DNA of 64,000 nucleotides from Polynucleobacter cosmopolitanus (GTDB lineage Bacteria > Pseudomonadota > Gammaproteobacteria > Burkholderiales > Burkholderiaceae). Position 1 is the stretch's first letter, and each line of letters opens with the position of its first letter. This document shows positions 35,560 to 45,158 of this stretch, one piece after another. The DNA lies in NCBI RefSeq assembly GCF_002224225.1, contig NZ_NJGG01000001.1:310001-374000 (forward strand), in the 5' to 3' direction. A program made the position numbers and the translations under genes. The notes under the pieces were generated by a model. That model had not been told where the DNA came from. It did not search any database and saw nothing but the letters and a program-made list of their open reading frames with translations.

Positions 35560-37520
35560 GGCAATTCCGACAATACAGATGCTTTAGGAGAAACCGTTCC
35601 AAGATTCTGCTTAAGAGACGGCGTTTTATTGCTAGACATGGCGGTGTAATAACTGGCATTTGCTAAAACATTTTTCACATATCCCCTGGTTTCATTGAAG
35701 GGAATTGTTTCTGCAAAGATTGCCCCCTCAACCACTCGAGGTAATTTTTCACGCCACATCTTGGGTCTTCCGGGTCCAGCGTTATAAGCAGCCGAGGCCA
35801 AAGCCCATGAGCCATCCAAATCCTGTAAAACCATATTTAAATAATTACTGCCCAAGGTTAAATTAACTTTCATATCATCTAATTGGGATGGCTTAAAGCT
35901 GTTCATTCCTATTTTTTTCGCCACATACTTCGCTGTTGCTGGCATCACTTGCATCAGGCCGGAAGCTCCAACATGAGAGCGCGCATTCATGATGAAACGT
36001 GATTCCTGACGAATCAAACCATAAGCCCAATTGGTATCTAAACCAATCGATCCAGCAATTGGAGCAAGAGATTCTTTGAATGGGGTGGGATAACGCAAAC
36101 TGAAGTCATGCTCCAGTTTTGTTCGATCCGCCGTGTTAACTGCGCGATCATATAAACCAATTCGCTTGGCGTGCTCAGCCACTGCAATCAATTGCTTATC
36201 GCTAAGATTACGTAATTCCCAATTCCACTCCCTATTTCCTTCGAAACGCAAACCCATGTCATAAAAGCGCACGGCTCTTGCGAAGGCTTTATTCGATGAC
36301 GCTTGCTTGACCAAACTTTCGTCAGCCGCCACACGCTTAGGAACATGAATTTTCATGCCCAAGTCTTCTCTGGCCAGCTGTCCATAAAAATGGTACTGAT
36401 CCGACAAAGCTTGCAAACTTTCTTTTGCCAAAGATTCATCGCCCAATTCTTTTTGTGCTCTGGCATGCCAATACGTCCATGCCGGATCACGCTTTCTGAC
36501 GGATGGCGTCATATGATCAATGGTCTCTTTGACGATTCGCCAATCACCTTCTCGCAATGCAGCCCTCACCTTCCACTCTTGAGTTTCTGGTGTCAACAAA
36601 TGATGGTGCCCCAGCTCATGTTGCATCTTGAAGGCTTTCAAGCCATTAGGGTCTAACTTCTTCGCCAAATACTGACCAACACTTCCCCATGCAGCCGCGG
36701 TGTTCTCTTTGCTTGTGCGCCACGCCTTTTTATCAAAATCACGGAAAGCTACTTCAGGTGATTTTCTGGCACTTCTGACAATGTCTGCCATCGGATCAGG
36801 CACATCGAATCGATTGGCCAAGGTTTCAAAATTGTTCTCTACGGCCATTCTTGAAAATGTCGCTACTTCATGTTTTGAAAATCCATTGGCCTTGTATATC
36901 GAGTTCACAAGATCTGGACAAGCATCTCCAAAATAGCGAGAGTCCAATAAAATATTTTTAACTTCAGCGGCCAGCACATTCACTGACTCACCCTTGGTCA
37001 ATCTTGACTGAAGGGCATAACACTTCACTTGAGTGTCATCATCTAAAACGAATTGCGCATACTCTCGATCAAAAGTAGGCCAATCTTTGCGCTTGCCCAA
37101 CACCAAAAGCCAATCATTTCTCAATCTATCAGCCAGAGCAGTACCATCATATTTTTTTAAGAATTGATCAACGGCATCATCAGCCATTGTTTCAGCTCTT
37201 GGGGCTCCACCTTTATCAAACAGGCGAGGCTTGATTTGAAAATATGCAACGTAATCAGCGATGTCATAATTTGAGAGCTTTTGACCCAAATCTTTGGCTT
37301 TGCTAGCCTCATTGTTTTTCGAGGCTTCTCTTAATTCAAGAAAGATCTTGTCATCAGAAGTTAAACTGATGTCAGATGATTTTTTCTTGGTGGCCGTTTG
37401 ATTCTTTTGAGCATAAGCAAGTTCTAAAGAAGTTGATGCAAAAGCGACAACTACCAAGCTCATGAGCAGGTGTTTATTTATCAATTTTGTGGTTTTTCGT
37501 TGTAGCATAGCCCTAATCAT
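35556..37520 (-). CDS. slt: Soluble lytic murein transglycosylase
   Basis: A 654-residue exported enzyme that cleaves peptidoglycan to 1,6-anhydro products. The N-terminal signal segment is followed by a long helical superhelix (U- and L-domain-like) and a C-terminal SLT catalytic domain with YGLIRQESRF, the catalytic Glu, then GASGLMQVMPATA and AYNAGPGR. The length agrees with Slt70. It leads the slt-SDR-cca run and is divergent from the 5-formyl-THF cyclo-ligase gene. Its anhydro-muropeptides are the substrates of AmpG, also encoded in this window. Confidence 0.93.
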   Translation of the reverse strand: MIRAMLQRKTTKLINKHLLMSLVVVAFASTSLELAYAQKNQTATKKKSSDISLTSDDKIFLELREASKNNEASKAKDLGQKLSNYDIADYVAYFQIKPRLFDKGGAPRAETMADDAVDQFLKKYDGTALADRLRNDWLLVLGKRKDWPTFDREYAQFVLDDDTQVKCYALQSRLTKGESVNVLAAEVKNILLDSRYFGDACPDLVNSIYKANGFSKHEVATFSRMAVENNFETLANRFDVPDPMADIVRSARKSPEVAFRDFDKKAWRTSKENTAAAWGSVGQYLAKKLDPNGLKAFKMQHELGHHHLLTPETQEWKVRAALREGDWRIVKETIDHMTPSVRKRDPAWTYWHARAQKELGDESLAKESLQALSDQYHFYGQLAREDLGMKIHVPKRVAADESLVKQASSNKAFARAVRFYDMGLRFEGNREWNWELRNLSDKQLIAVAEHAKRIGLYDRAVNTADRTKLEHDFSLRYPTPFKESLAPIAGSIGLDTNWAYGLIRQESRFIMNARSHVGASGLMQVMPATAKYVAKKIGMNSFKPSQLDDMKVNLTLGSNYLNMVLQDLDGSWALASAAYNAGPGRPKMWREKLPRVVEGAIFAETIPFNETRGYVKNVLANASYYTAMSSNKTPSLKQNLGTVSPKASVLSELP

Positions 37521-37549
37521 GCCTTATTTTTTCTACTTTTGAATAGCTT

Positions 37550-38116
37550 GTGAAAACTTTAAATCATTTAAGACAAGAATTGCTCGCCAAGAGACTCGAT
37601 CTTCATCAAGATTCGAGTCTTCGCGACGAACTTGAAATCAAAATCTCTCAATTCTTAAATGAAACTGATGCCAACTGTGTGGGTATTTATTGGCCGATCA
37701 AAAGCGAATTTGACCTGCGTCCTCTGGCACTTGATTGGTCTGCTAAAAACCCCAAGAAAAAATTAGCACTGCCGATTGTCGAACTCAATAAGCCTCTGAT
37801 CTTTGGTGAGTGGAATCAAGACACCACCTTGGTCAAAGGCCCTCAAAACATCAATGAACCCTTGCTTGATTCATTCAGCTCCAAAATCGAACCAGATTTG
37901 CTCATCATTCCTTGCCTTGGCTGGTCATTACAGGATGATCAGTTTTGGCGAATAGGCTATGGCGGTGGGTATTACGACCGAACCATTGCTGAATTCAAAA
38001 AAGATAAGCGCCCCGTTAAAACAGTTGGTGTCGGATATAAAGCTTTAGAAGTAAAAGAGGGCGCATGGCGCCCTCAGAGTCACGATCAAGCACTCGACTT
38101 GATGATTGTTGCTTAA
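37550..38116 (+). CDS. 5-formyltetrahydrofolate cyclo-ligase
   Basis: The enzyme converts 5-formyl-THF to 5,10-methenyl-THF, returning a storage folate to the one-carbon pool. The 188-residue protein has an N-terminal Arg/Lys helix, the middle DLLIIPCLGWS, and the phosphate-binding GYGGGYYDR. The start is GTG at 37550. The position beside metF is metabolically fitting. The 3' end contains a perfect hairpin (38057-38075) that on the other strand looks like the metF terminator. Confidence 0.92.
   Translation: MKTLNHLRQELLAKRLDLHQDSSLRDELEIKISQFLNETDANCVGIYWPIKSEFDLRPLALDWSAKNPKKKLALPIVELNKPLIFGEWNQDTTLVKGPQNINEPLLDSFSSKIEPDLLIIPCLGWSLQDDQFWRIGYGGGYYDRTIAEFKKDKRPVKTVGVGYKALEVKEGAWRPQSHDQALDLMIVA
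38057..38075 (-). terminator. Predicted metF terminator inside the convergent gene
   Basis: GAGGGCGC (38057-38064) and GCGCCCTC (38068-38075) form a perfect 8-base GC-rich stem with a 3-base loop. On the minus strand the stem is followed by TTTTAC, the layout of an intrinsic terminator, 49 bases beyond the metF stop. The plus strand lacks a T run here. It is therefore oriented to end metF transcripts while lying within the last codons of the cyclo-ligase gene. Confidence 0.7.
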
Positions 38117-38123
38117 AGTTCGA

Positions 38124-38966
38124 TCAAGCCTTCAACAAATCCAAATTCTTAGCGATTGTCAAAGTGGTTTCTGCCTGATTCAGGCTATAGAAATGCAAGC
38201 CTGGAACACCCGCCACGCGTAATTGATCACACAAATCCGTCACCACATCCAAACCAAATGACTTGATGGATGCAGAGTCGTCACCAAATGACTGTAGACG
38301 CAAACGAATCCAGCGAGGAATCTCTGCACCACAAGCATCTGAGAAGCGTAACAGCTGAGTACTGTTGGTGATTGGCATGATGCCAGGCACTATGGGTTGA
38401 TCAACGCCCAGCTTGTATGCCTCGTCCACAAATCTGAAATAAGCATCGCTGTTGAAAAAGTATTGGGTGATGGCTGAATCTGCGCCAGCTTTCATCTTAT
38501 TGGCAAACATCAAGATGTCATCACTCATTGATTTCGCCTGAGGATGCATCTCTGGATAGGCTGCTACTTCGATATGGAAATGGCTATCAGTTTCTGAACG
38601 AATAAATCTGACCAATTCTTCGGCGTGATGAAACTCTCCATACTGACCCATGCCAGAAGGCAGATCGCCACGCAAAGCCACAATCCGACGAATACCGATT
38701 TGCTTATATTGCTGTAGTAATTCACGAATCTTTTCTTTTGAACTTCCCACACAAGAAAGATGAGGCGCGGCCTCTTGGCCTGCCTCATGGATTTCTTTGA
38801 CGGTCGACAAAGTGCCGTCTTGGGTTGAGCCACCAGCACCAAACGTTACAGAAATAAATGTTGGCTTAAGCGCTCTAGATAACTGCTCTCTAACAGAGCG
38901 GAGCTTCGCAGCTCCTTCTTCTGTTTTGGGTGGGAAAAACTCAAGGCTTAATTCCATGTCATTCAT
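38124..38966 (-). CDS. metF: Methylenetetrahydrofolate reductase
   Basis: MetF reduces 5,10-methylene-THF to 5-methyl-THF, the methyl donor for MetH. The 280-residue flavoprotein barrel starts MELSLEFFPPKTEEG, the family signature with the catalytic Glu, and has ALRGDLP and TQYFFNSDAYFRFVDE. Length is normal for bacterial MetF. It follows ahcY by 14 bases, so both are likely under the SAH riboswitch. The gene ends 7 bases from the convergent cyclo-ligase. Confidence 0.96.
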   Translation of the reverse strand: MNDMELSLEFFPPKTEEGAAKLRSVREQLSRALKPTFISVTFGAGGSTQDGTLSTVKEIHEAGQEAAPHLSCVGSSKEKIRELLQQYKQIGIRRIVALRGDLPSGMGQYGEFHHAEELVRFIRSETDSHFHIEVAAYPEMHPQAKSMSDDILMFANKMKAGADSAITQYFFNSDAYFRFVDEAYKLGVDQPIVPGIMPITNSTQLLRFSDACGAEIPRWIRLRLQSFGDDSASIKSFGLDVVTDLCDQLRVAGVPGLHFYSLNQAETTLTIAKNLDLLKA

Positions 38967-38980
38967 TCCTGATCACGTTT

Positions 38981-40420
38981 TTAATAACGGTATGTTTCAG
39001 GCTTGTAAGGGCCTTCTTTTTTCACGTTGATGTAGTTGGCTTGTTGCTCTGACAATTCAGTGAGCTGAGCGTTCAGTTTCTTCAACTGCAAACGAGCCAC
39101 TTTCTCATCAAGGTGCTTAGGCAATGTGTAAACGCCCACTGGGTACTTATTTGTTCCAGCAGATTGCCACAACTCGATTTGAGCAATTGTTTGATTGGCA
39201 AATGATGAGCTCATCACGTAAGACGGGTGACCTGTACCGCAACCCAAGTTAACCAAACGTCCTTTGGCCAAAATGATGATGCGCTTTTCTGGCTGACCAT
39301 TGCTGGCAGGGAAAATCACGTGGTCCACTTGTGGCTTGATCTCTTCCCACTTGTACTTCTCAACACCAGCGATATCGATTTCATTGTCAAAGTGACCAAT
39401 GTTACAAACGATGGCTTGGTCTTTCATTTTTGCCATATGGTCATGAGTGATCACATGGTAGTTACCTGTTGCAGTAACAAAGATGTCTGCCTTATCTGCA
39501 GCGTAGTCCATGGTCACAACACGGTAACCTTCCATGGCTGCCTGAAGTGCGCAAATTGGATCAACTTCTGTCACCCATACTTGAGCTGACAGCGCGCGCA
39601 AGGCTTGTGCTGAACCCTTACCCACGTCACCATAACCAGCAACCACGGCCACCTTGCCCGCAATCATCACGTCTGTGGCGCGCTTGATACCATCGACCAA
39701 TGATTCACGGCAACCATACAAGTTATCAAACTTGCTCTTAGTCACTGAGTCATTCACGTTGATCGCTGGGAACTTTAATTCGCCCTTAGCGTGCATTTGA
39801 TACAAACGATGAACACCCGTTGTGGTTTCCTCTGTCACACCTTTTACTTTCTCAAGACGAACTGAATACCAAGTTGGATCCATTTTTAATTTGGCTTTGA
39901 TCGAAGCAAACAACACGGTTTCTTCTTCGCTGGTTGGGTTGTTCAATACTGATAAATCTTTTTCAGCTTTTGTACCCAAATGCAACAACATGGTGGCATC
40001 GCCGCCATCATCCAAAATCATGTTTGAATAACCACCGTCTTGCCATTCAAAAATACGGTGTGTGAATTCCCAATATTGCTCAAGCGTTTCGCCTTTGATC
40101 GCAAACACCGGTGTGCCGTTTGCAGCAATCGCAGCAGCAGCGTGATCTTGTGTTGAGAAAATATTGCAAGACGCCCAGCGCACTTCAGCGCCAAGAGCTT
40201 CTAATGTTTCAATCAAAACAGCTGTTTGGATTGTCATGTGTAAAGAACCAGTAACGCGAGCACCGCGCAAAGGCTGGCTAGCAGAAAACTCTTCACGAAT
40301 CGCCATCAAGCCAGGCATTTCTGTTTCGGCAATGATGATTTCTTTGCGACCCCAATCAGCCAATGAAATATCGGCGATGGCGCAATCTTTAAGCACATTT
40401 AAATCTGTAGGTTTGTTCAT
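38981..40420 (-). CDS. ahcY: S-adenosylhomocysteine hydrolase
   Basis: AhcY splits S-adenosylhomocysteine (SAH) to homocysteine and adenosine, removing a methylation inhibitor. The 479-residue protein has the NAD-binding [35 protein letters not shown] and the C-terminal [10 protein letters not shown], all strongly conserved. I selected ATG 40420, five bases after GGAG; a GTG two codons upstream is possible. Its leader is an SAH riboswitch, so expression should rise when its substrate accumulates. metF follows within 14 bases. Confidence 0.97.
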   Translation of the reverse strand: MNKPTDLNVLKDCAIADISLADWGRKEIIIAETEMPGLMAIREEFSASQPLRGARVTGSLHMTIQTAVLIETLEALGAEVRWASCNIFSTQDHAAAAIAANGTPVFAIKGETLEQYWEFTHRIFEWQDGGYSNMILDDGGDATMLLHLGTKAEKDLSVLNNPTSEEETVLFASIKAKLKMDPTWYSVRLEKVKGVTEETTTGVHRLYQMHAKGELKFPAINVNDSVTKSKFDNLYGCRESLVDGIKRATDVMIAGKVAVVAGYGDVGKGSAQALRALSAQVWVTEVDPICALQAAMEGYRVVTMDYAADKADIFVTATGNYHVITHDHMAKMKDQAIVCNIGHFDNEIDIAGVEKYKWEEIKPQVDHVIFPASNGQPEKRIIILAKGRLVNLGCGTGHPSYVMSSSFANQTIAQIELWQSAGTNKYPVGVYTLPKHLDEKVARLQLKKLNAQLTELSEQQANYINVKKEGPYKPETYRY

Positions 40421-40460
40421 ATCCACTCCAAGCTAGTAAGGAAGATCATGGAGGGCAAAT

Positions 40461-40584
40461 AAAAAAAGCCCGCCAACCAATCACTTCACAGGTTAGCGAG
40501 CGTCGTTGCTAAAGGCCTGGGGCCTTCCTCTAAGCCTAGGGTGTTTAAGACTTTAGAGACTTAAACACCTCGCAACGCTCCTTA
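40461..40584 (-). promoter_or_regulatory. S-adenosylhomocysteine (SAH) riboswitch with intrinsic terminator
   Basis: Reading the minus strand from 40584, the leader contains AGGAGCGTTGCGAGG, then CCCCAGGCC, then GCAACGACGCTC, matching the conserved core of the SAH riboswitch class. P1 can form between GAGCG-TTGC and GCAA-CGA-CGCTC. The 3' strand of P1 is shared with a terminator: GCTCGCTAACC (40501-40491) pairs over 11 positions, two of them G-U, with GGTTGGCGGGC (40478-40468), followed by seven T. SAH binding should stabilise P1, block the terminator and turn ahcY on. Confidence 0.93.
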
Positions 40585-40597
40585 GAGATTTTGCGAA

Positions 40598-40603
40598 ATT
40601 ATA
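40598..40603 (-). promoter_or_regulatory. Possible -10 box of the ahcY transcript overlapping the metK stop
   Basis: A consensus TATAAT on the minus strand spans 40603-40598 and includes the metK stop codon. Transcription starting about 7 bases on would begin just ahead of the riboswitch aptamer. No good -35 is seen at 16-18 bases, so read-through from metK is an alternative source of the leader. Confidence 0.4.
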
Positions 40604-41765
40604 AACCAGCAGCGGCCCTCAAGGCTGCAGCCTTGTCTGTGGCTTCCCATGTGAACTCTGGCTCTTCACGACCAAAGTGACCGTAAGCAGCTGTTTTGCG
40701 GTAGATTGGGCGCAACAAATTCAACATTTTCACGATACCCTTTGGCCTTAAATCAAAGTGAGTGCGCACTAACTCAGCGATCTTCTCATCTGAAATCTTG
40801 CCCGTGCCATACGTGCTGACCATCACAGACGTTGGCTGAGCAACGCCAATCGCGTAGGAAATCTGTACCAAACACTTGCTAGCCAAACCAGCGGCCACAA
40901 TGTTTTTTGCCACATAACGACCTGCATAGGCAGCTGAACGATCCACTTTGGATGGGTCTTTGCCTGAGAAAGCACCGCCGCCGTGGGGGGCTGCGCCACC
41001 GTATGTATCAACAATGATCTTGCGCCCTGTCAAACCACAATCGCCCTGTGGGCCACCAATCACAAAACGACCGGTTGGGTTCACCAAGTATTTGATTTCG
41101 CCTTTGATCAACTCTTTTGGAAGTACTGGCTTGATGATTTCTTCAATCACGGCTTCACGAAGCTTCTCTAATGAAATATCTGGAGAGTGCTGAGTTGACA
41201 AAACAATCGTATCAATTGAATCTGGCTTGCCGTCAACATAACGCAAAGTCACCTGTGACTTTGCATCTGGGCGCAACCAATTCAAACGACCGTCACGACG
41301 CAAATCGGCTTGACGCTCAACCAAGCGGTGAGCCAAATGAATTGGTAAAGGCATTAATTCTGGGGTTTCATCAACCGCATAACCAAACATCAAGCCTTGG
41401 TCGCCAGCACCCTGATCAAGACCATCATCATGGGCTTTATCAACGCCCTGAGCAATGTCCGGGCTTTGCTTGTCATAAGCCACCAAAACTGCGCAGCCTT
41501 TGTAATCAATGCCGTACTCAGTGTTGTCGTAACCAATTTGACGAATGGTGTCTCGCGCGACGTGGATGTAGTCAACGTTTGCGGTTGTGGTGATTTCGCC
41601 CGCCAGAACAACCAAGCCGGTATTGCAAAGAGTCTCTGCAGCCACACGTGCTGTTGGGTCTTGCGCCAAAATAGCATCAAGAATTGCATCAGAAATTTGG
41701 TCAGATACTTTATCTGGGTGGCCTTCAGAAACTGACTCTGAGGTAAAGAAATAATTGTTCGCCAT
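40599..41765 (-). CDS. metK: S-adenosylmethionine synthetase
   Basis: MetK makes S-adenosylmethionine from methionine and ATP. The 388-residue protein begins with [20 protein letters not shown], the substrate-binding signature, and contains [12 protein letters not shown] and [16 protein letters not shown]. Length and motifs are standard. It lies upstream of the SAH-riboswitch-controlled ahcY-metF genes on the same strand. Its own leader of about 110 bases has several mutually exclusive pairings and may be regulatory. Confidence 0.97.
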   Translation of the reverse strand: MANNYFFTSESVSEGHPDKVSDQISDAILDAILAQDPTARVAAETLCNTGLVVLAGEITTTANVDYIHVARDTIRQIGYDNTEYGIDYKGCAVLVAYDKQSPDIAQGVDKAHDDGLDQGAGDQGLMFGYAVDETPELMPLPIHLAHRLVERQADLRRDGRLNWLRPDAKSQVTLRYVDGKPDSIDTIVLSTQHSPDISLEKLREAVIEEIIKPVLPKELIKGEIKYLVNPTGRFVIGGPQGDCGLTGRKIIVDTYGGAAPHGGGAFSGKDPSKVDRSAAYAGRYVAKNIVAAGLASKCLVQISYAIGVAQPTSVMVSTYGTGKISDEKIAELVRTHFDLRPKGIVKMLNLLRPIYRKTAAYGHFGREEPEFTWEATDKAAALRAAAGL

Positions 41766-41911
41766 GATTGCTCCTTAGTTAAATAAGCGACAACACGTGC
41801 CGAGTATTACTAAGTGCGGCGACGCTTTAGCGGATATTTTGAATTCGCCCCGCAAGTTGTCTTAACTCGGCGAATACCTAAATTCTATAACATTCTCACT
41901 TTTGATGGCAA
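41766..41911 (-). promoter_or_regulatory. metK promoter and structured leader (candidate cis-acting RNA)
   Basis: A plausible promoter is TTGCCA (41911-41906) and TATAGA (41889-41884), 16 bases apart. The leader that follows can form a hairpin ATTCGCC/GGCGAAT (41875-41869 with 41849-41843). It can alternatively pair 41871-41865 with 41805-41799 (GCCGAGT/ACTCGGC) and 41861-41856 with 41794-41789 (GACAAC/GTTGTC), which together cross as a pseudoknot. ACTAAG of the ribosome-binding region (41779-41774) can pair with CTTAGT (41814-41809). It does not match a SAM riboswitch class I can recall. Pairings are seen; function is inferred. Confidence 0.4.
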
Positions 41912-41929
41912 ACCTGTATATTTACCCCT

Positions 41930-42805
41930 ATGACGGGCACAAGATTACGCTTCACCAAAATGCATGGCGCAGGCAATGATTTCATTGTCTTAAATGGCAT
42001 ATCTCAAGACCTCTCGGGCATCACCAAAGAGCAGTGGGCAAGACTTGCGCATCGTCAATTGGGCATTGGCGCCGACCAAATCCTTTTAGTAGAAAAGCCC
42101 ACCGTGGCTGAAGCAGAATTTCGCTACAGAATATTTAACTCTGATGGCGGTGAAGTTGAGCAATGCGGCAACGGATCTCGTTGCTTTGTACGCTTTGTGA
42201 GAGAAAAAGGTTTGACCAAGAACAAAACCGTCAAAGTTCAAGTGGCTCACACCATTTTGTCACTGACTGAAAATGATGATGGTCAAGTCACGGTCAACAT
42301 GGGCGCCCCGATCTTAACGAATGAACGAATTCCATTTACATCTTCAGGCCTTCAAGAAAAAATTGAAGGCAAGACGAACTTATACCAACTTGAACTTTCT
42401 GATCATGCGGTGTGGATCAACGCCGTCTCTATGGGCAATCCACACGCTGTACAAATTGTGCAAGATGTTGACACTGCACCTGTTGCAAAAGATGGCCCAC
42501 AGATAGAAACACATTTGGCATTTCCGAAAAAGGTGAATGCTGGCTTCATGCAAATTCAAAATCGCCATGAAATCAAATTGCGCGTCTTCGAAAGAGGTTC
42601 AGGAGAAACCTTGGCTTGCGGAACTGGTGCTTGTGCAGCTGTTGTGTCCGGAATTTTAAGAGGTCACCTGGATTCGCCAGTAACAGTTCATACCCGTGGT
42701 GGAGATCTGAGCATCGCTTGGAATAGCGCTTCATCGGCACAAAATCCAGTCATGATGACCGGACCAGCTCAAACTGTTTTTGAAGGCGAGATCACTCTCG
42801 ATTAA
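41930..42805 (+). CDS. dapF: Diaminopimelate epimerase
   Basis: DapF converts LL- to meso-diaminopimelate for lysine and peptidoglycan. The two-Cys active site is visible: QCGNGSRCF in the first half and [10 protein letters not shown] in the second. [11 protein letters not shown] near the N-terminus is diagnostic. At 291 residues it is slightly longer than the 275-residue norm. It is divergent from metK. A 7-base hairpin contains the stop codon. Confidence 0.96.
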   Translation: MTGTRLRFTKMHGAGNDFIVLNGISQDLSGITKEQWARLAHRQLGIGADQILLVEKPTVAEAEFRYRIFNSDGGEVEQCGNGSRCFVRFVREKGLTKNKTVKVQVAHTILSLTENDDGQVTVNMGAPILTNERIPFTSSGLQEKIEGKTNLYQLELSDHAVWINAVSMGNPHAVQIVQDVDTAPVAKDGPQIETHLAFPKKVNAGFMQIQNRHEIKLRVFERGSGETLACGTGACAAVVSGILRGHLDSPVTVHTRGGDLSIAWNSASSAQNPVMMTGPAQTVFEGEITLD

Positions 42806-42818
42806 GCGTTAGCTTAAT
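42801..42818. terminator. Small hairpin between convergent dapF and pyrE
   Basis: ATTAAGC (42801-42807) and GCTTAAT (42812-42818) form a perfect 7-base stem with GTTA loop, including the dapF stop codon. T runs are short on both sides, so it is at best a weak terminator. Confidence 0.4.
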
Positions 42819-42822
42819 GACT

Positions 42823-43494
42823 TTAAACGCCGTACTGATCTCGGTAGGCCTTCACAGCTGGCAAGTACTGTTGCAATTCTTTGCTTTGACTTGATTCTAA
42901 AAAGCTCATCAAGCTTGCTAGATTTGCAATAGATACCACTGGCATACCAAATTCTTTTTCTACGTTTTGAACCGCTGAACTCTCAGCGATTTCTGTTGCA
43001 GTGCCTGCTCTTTCCATGCGATCCAAAGCAATCAGAACAGCTGCAGGGTTTGCGCCAGCGCGACGAATGATATCGACTGATTCGCGCACGGAAGTGCCTG
43101 CTGAAATCACGTCATCAATGATCACCACTCGGCCTTTTAATGGTGCACCCACCAAAGTACCGCCCTCGCCATGATCTTTGGCTTCTTTGCGATTAAAACA
43201 AAACGGCACTGGGCGTCCCATACCAGCCAAGGCAACAGCGGTGGTGGCCGCCAAAGTAATGCCTTTGTAGGCCGGGCCAAACAACATATCAAACTGAATG
43301 CCCGAGTCAATCAATGCCTTGGCATAAAACTCACCCAAAGCTTTGAGGAGCGCGCCATCATTGAAACCACCGGCATTAAAAAAGTAAGGAGATAATCGAC
43401 CCGCCTTTGTTTTAAATTCGCCAAAAGCTAACACTTTGGCATCTAAGGCAAAATGGATAAATTCGTTTTTAAAGTTTTCTTGATTGGAAGTCAT
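42823..43494 (-). CDS. pyrE: Orotate phosphoribosyltransferase
   Basis: PyrE joins orotate to PRPP in pyrimidine synthesis. The PRPP-binding motif [17 protein letters not shown] is clear, with [17 protein letters not shown] near the N-terminus and the catalytic-loop [14 protein letters not shown] chose ATG 43494, giving 224 residues. A longer frame from 43575 would run into the divergent xthA gene. The starts of pyrE and xthA are only 7 bases apart, so each promoter must lie inside the other gene. Confidence 0.95.
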   Translation of the reverse strand: MTSNQENFKNEFIHFALDAKVLAFGEFKTKAGRLSPYFFNAGGFNDGALLKALGEFYAKALIDSGIQFDMLFGPAYKGITLAATTAVALAGMGRPVPFCFNRKEAKDHGEGGTLVGAPLKGRVVIIDDVISAGTSVRESVDIIRRAGANPAAVLIALDRMERAGTATEIAESSAVQNVEKEFGMPVVSIANLASLMSFLESSQSKELQQYLPAVKAYRDQYGV

Positions 43495-43501
43495 AACCGA
43501 G

Positions 43502-44281
43502 ATGTTACGCATCATTACCGCCAACCTCAATGGTATTCGTTCAGCCGCTAAAAAAGGTTTCTTTGAGTGGGTCAATACTCAAAGCCCTGACATCCTTTGT
43601 ATTCAAGAGCTTAAGGCTCAAGAAGCTGATTTAGACAACGCTTTGATGAGCCCCAATGGCTACCATGGATTTTTTCAGTATGCCAATAAAAAAGGCTACA
43701 GCGGCGTTGGGCTTTATTCAAAAAAAGCACCTGACAGCATCAAAATTGGCTTTGATGATGGCGAGTTTGATGCCGAAGGTCGCTACGTTGAAGCGCGGTT
43801 TGGCAAGCTGATTGTTATTTCTGTTTACTTTCCTTCAGGCTCCAGCGCTCCTGAGCGTCAAGAAGCCAAATTCAGATTTCTTGATTTATTCATGCCCCAT
43901 ATCAAACAACTGAAATCAGAGGGTCTAGAAATTATTCTTTGTGGTGACATCAATATTGCTCACAAAGAAATTGATTTAAAGAATTGGAAAGGCAATCTCA
44001 AAAACTCGGGCTTCACACCAGAAGAACGCGAATGGATGACCCATCTTTTTACTGAGGCGGGCTTCATGGATGTCTATCGACACTTACATCCAAATACCGA
44101 AGATGAATGCTACACATGGTGGAGTCAAAGAGGTCAAGCATACGCAAAGAATGTGGGTTGGAGAATTGACTACCAAATCGCAACCCCAGGAATCGCCAAG
44201 AAAGCTCAGCGAGTAGAAATTTATAAAGCTGAAAGGTTCTCTGATCACGCCCCGCTGATCATTGACTACGAGGGCGTATAA
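43502..44281 (+). CDS. xthA: Exodeoxyribonuclease III (AP endonuclease)
   Basis: This DNA repair enzyme cleaves at abasic sites. The 259-residue endonuclease/exonuclease/phosphatase-fold protein begins [19 protein letters not shown], with CIQELKAQE (metal-binding Glu), GDINIAH and a final [11 protein letters not shown] carrying the catalytic Asp-His. ATG 43502 gives the normal N-terminus. It is convergent with the M48 protease gene, three bases from its stop. Confidence 0.95.
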   Translation: MLRIITANLNGIRSAAKKGFFEWVNTQSPDILCIQELKAQEADLDNALMSPNGYHGFFQYANKKGYSGVGLYSKKAPDSIKIGFDDGEFDAEGRYVEARFGKLIVISVYFPSGSSAPERQEAKFRFLDLFMPHIKQLKSEGLEIILCGDINIAHKEIDLKNWKGNLKNSGFTPEEREWMTHLFTEAGFMDVYRHLHPNTEDECYTWWSQRGQAYAKNVGWRIDYQIATPGIAKKAQRVEIYKAERFSDHAPLIIDYEGV

Positions 44282-44284
44282 ATC

Positions 44285-45154
44285 TTAAGGCTTGTAATTG
44301 GGTAATTTATCAACGGTGGTATTTTTGGCGCGTGCATACAAAAATAAAGCCTCGTTGATATTTTTTTGAATCTCATAAATTCGACTATCGCCAGATGGGT
44401 GCGTAGAGAGCCACTCTGGTTGCTTTTCTTTTGATAGCTGACCCATCTTTTGCCACAAAGAAATTCCCGCCCGCGGGTCATAGCCAGCCCTAGCAGCAAT
44501 GTCCATGCCAACCAAATCAGCATCTCTTTCATCAGCCCTTGAAAAACTCAAGCCCAAGATTTGTAGACCCTGCCCCAAGGCTTGTCCTCCCACGTTGCCC
44601 AAGCCCAAGGCTGAAGATAGAACACTGGCGCCTAAATTACTTAATTGCGCTTTAGCGATTCGGTCTCTTGAGTGCTCGCGCAAAGCATGGGCAATTTCAT
44701 GGCCCATCACAGTAGCCACTTCATCATCATTTAACTTCAGCTTTTCGATGATGCCGGTATAAAAAGCAATCTTTCCGCCGGGCATACAAAATGCATTGAC
44801 CTGATCAGAAATGAACAAGTTAACTTCCCATTTCCAAGCCTGAGAGTCTGGATTCCATGCATAAGCATGCGGCAATATATTTTTTGCAATCGCACGCAAA
44901 CGAATCAACTGCGGATGATTATCAGGTGCCAAGGTATTTTTTTCAGAAGCTTTTTGCTTCATGGTGTTGTATTGCTTGGTGGCGGATGCCTCCAGCTGAC
45001 TAGCAGGAACCATGTCCTTCAAACTCGAGCCGTTGCCAACTTTCACACCATCAGTTGGTCCAACTTGCCTTGAGGAAGAACTACAAGCCCCCAATAAAGC
45101 TATCAGAGAAAATAAAAAATATCTTTTGAAATTAGAAGAAATTAAGAAAGTCAT
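44285..45154 (-). CDS. M48-family metalloprotease, lipoprotein
   Basis: A 289-residue Oma1/LoiP-like zinc protease. The lipobox LLGAC follows a short hydrophobic segment, so it should be an outer- or inner-membrane lipoprotein facing the periplasm. The active site VMGHEIAHAL holds the HExxH motif, and the third ligand is in DERDADLVGMDIAARAGYDP. Members handle quality control of envelope proteins. I chose ATG 45154, four bases after the ampG stop. Upstream residues up to 45208 overlap ampG and look unrelated. Confidence 0.9.
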   Translation of the reverse strand: MTFLISSNFKRYFLFSLIALLGACSSSSRQVGPTDGVKVGNGSSLKDMVPASQLEASATKQYNTMKQKASEKNTLAPDNHPQLIRLRAIAKNILPHAYAWNPDSQAWKWEVNLFISDQVNAFCMPGGKIAFYTGIIEKLKLNDDEVATVMGHEIAHALREHSRDRIAKAQLSNLGASVLSSALGLGNVGGQALGQGLQILGLSFSRADERDADLVGMDIAARAGYDPRAGISLWQKMGQLSKEKQPEWLSTHPSGDSRIYEIQKNINEALFLYARAKNTTVDKLPNYKP

Positions 45155-45158
45155 CTGA

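Noticed and set aside
41171-41735. Overlapping 112- and 140-codon frames opposite metK
   Set aside because: MetK is fully convincing on the other strand; these frames have no family features.
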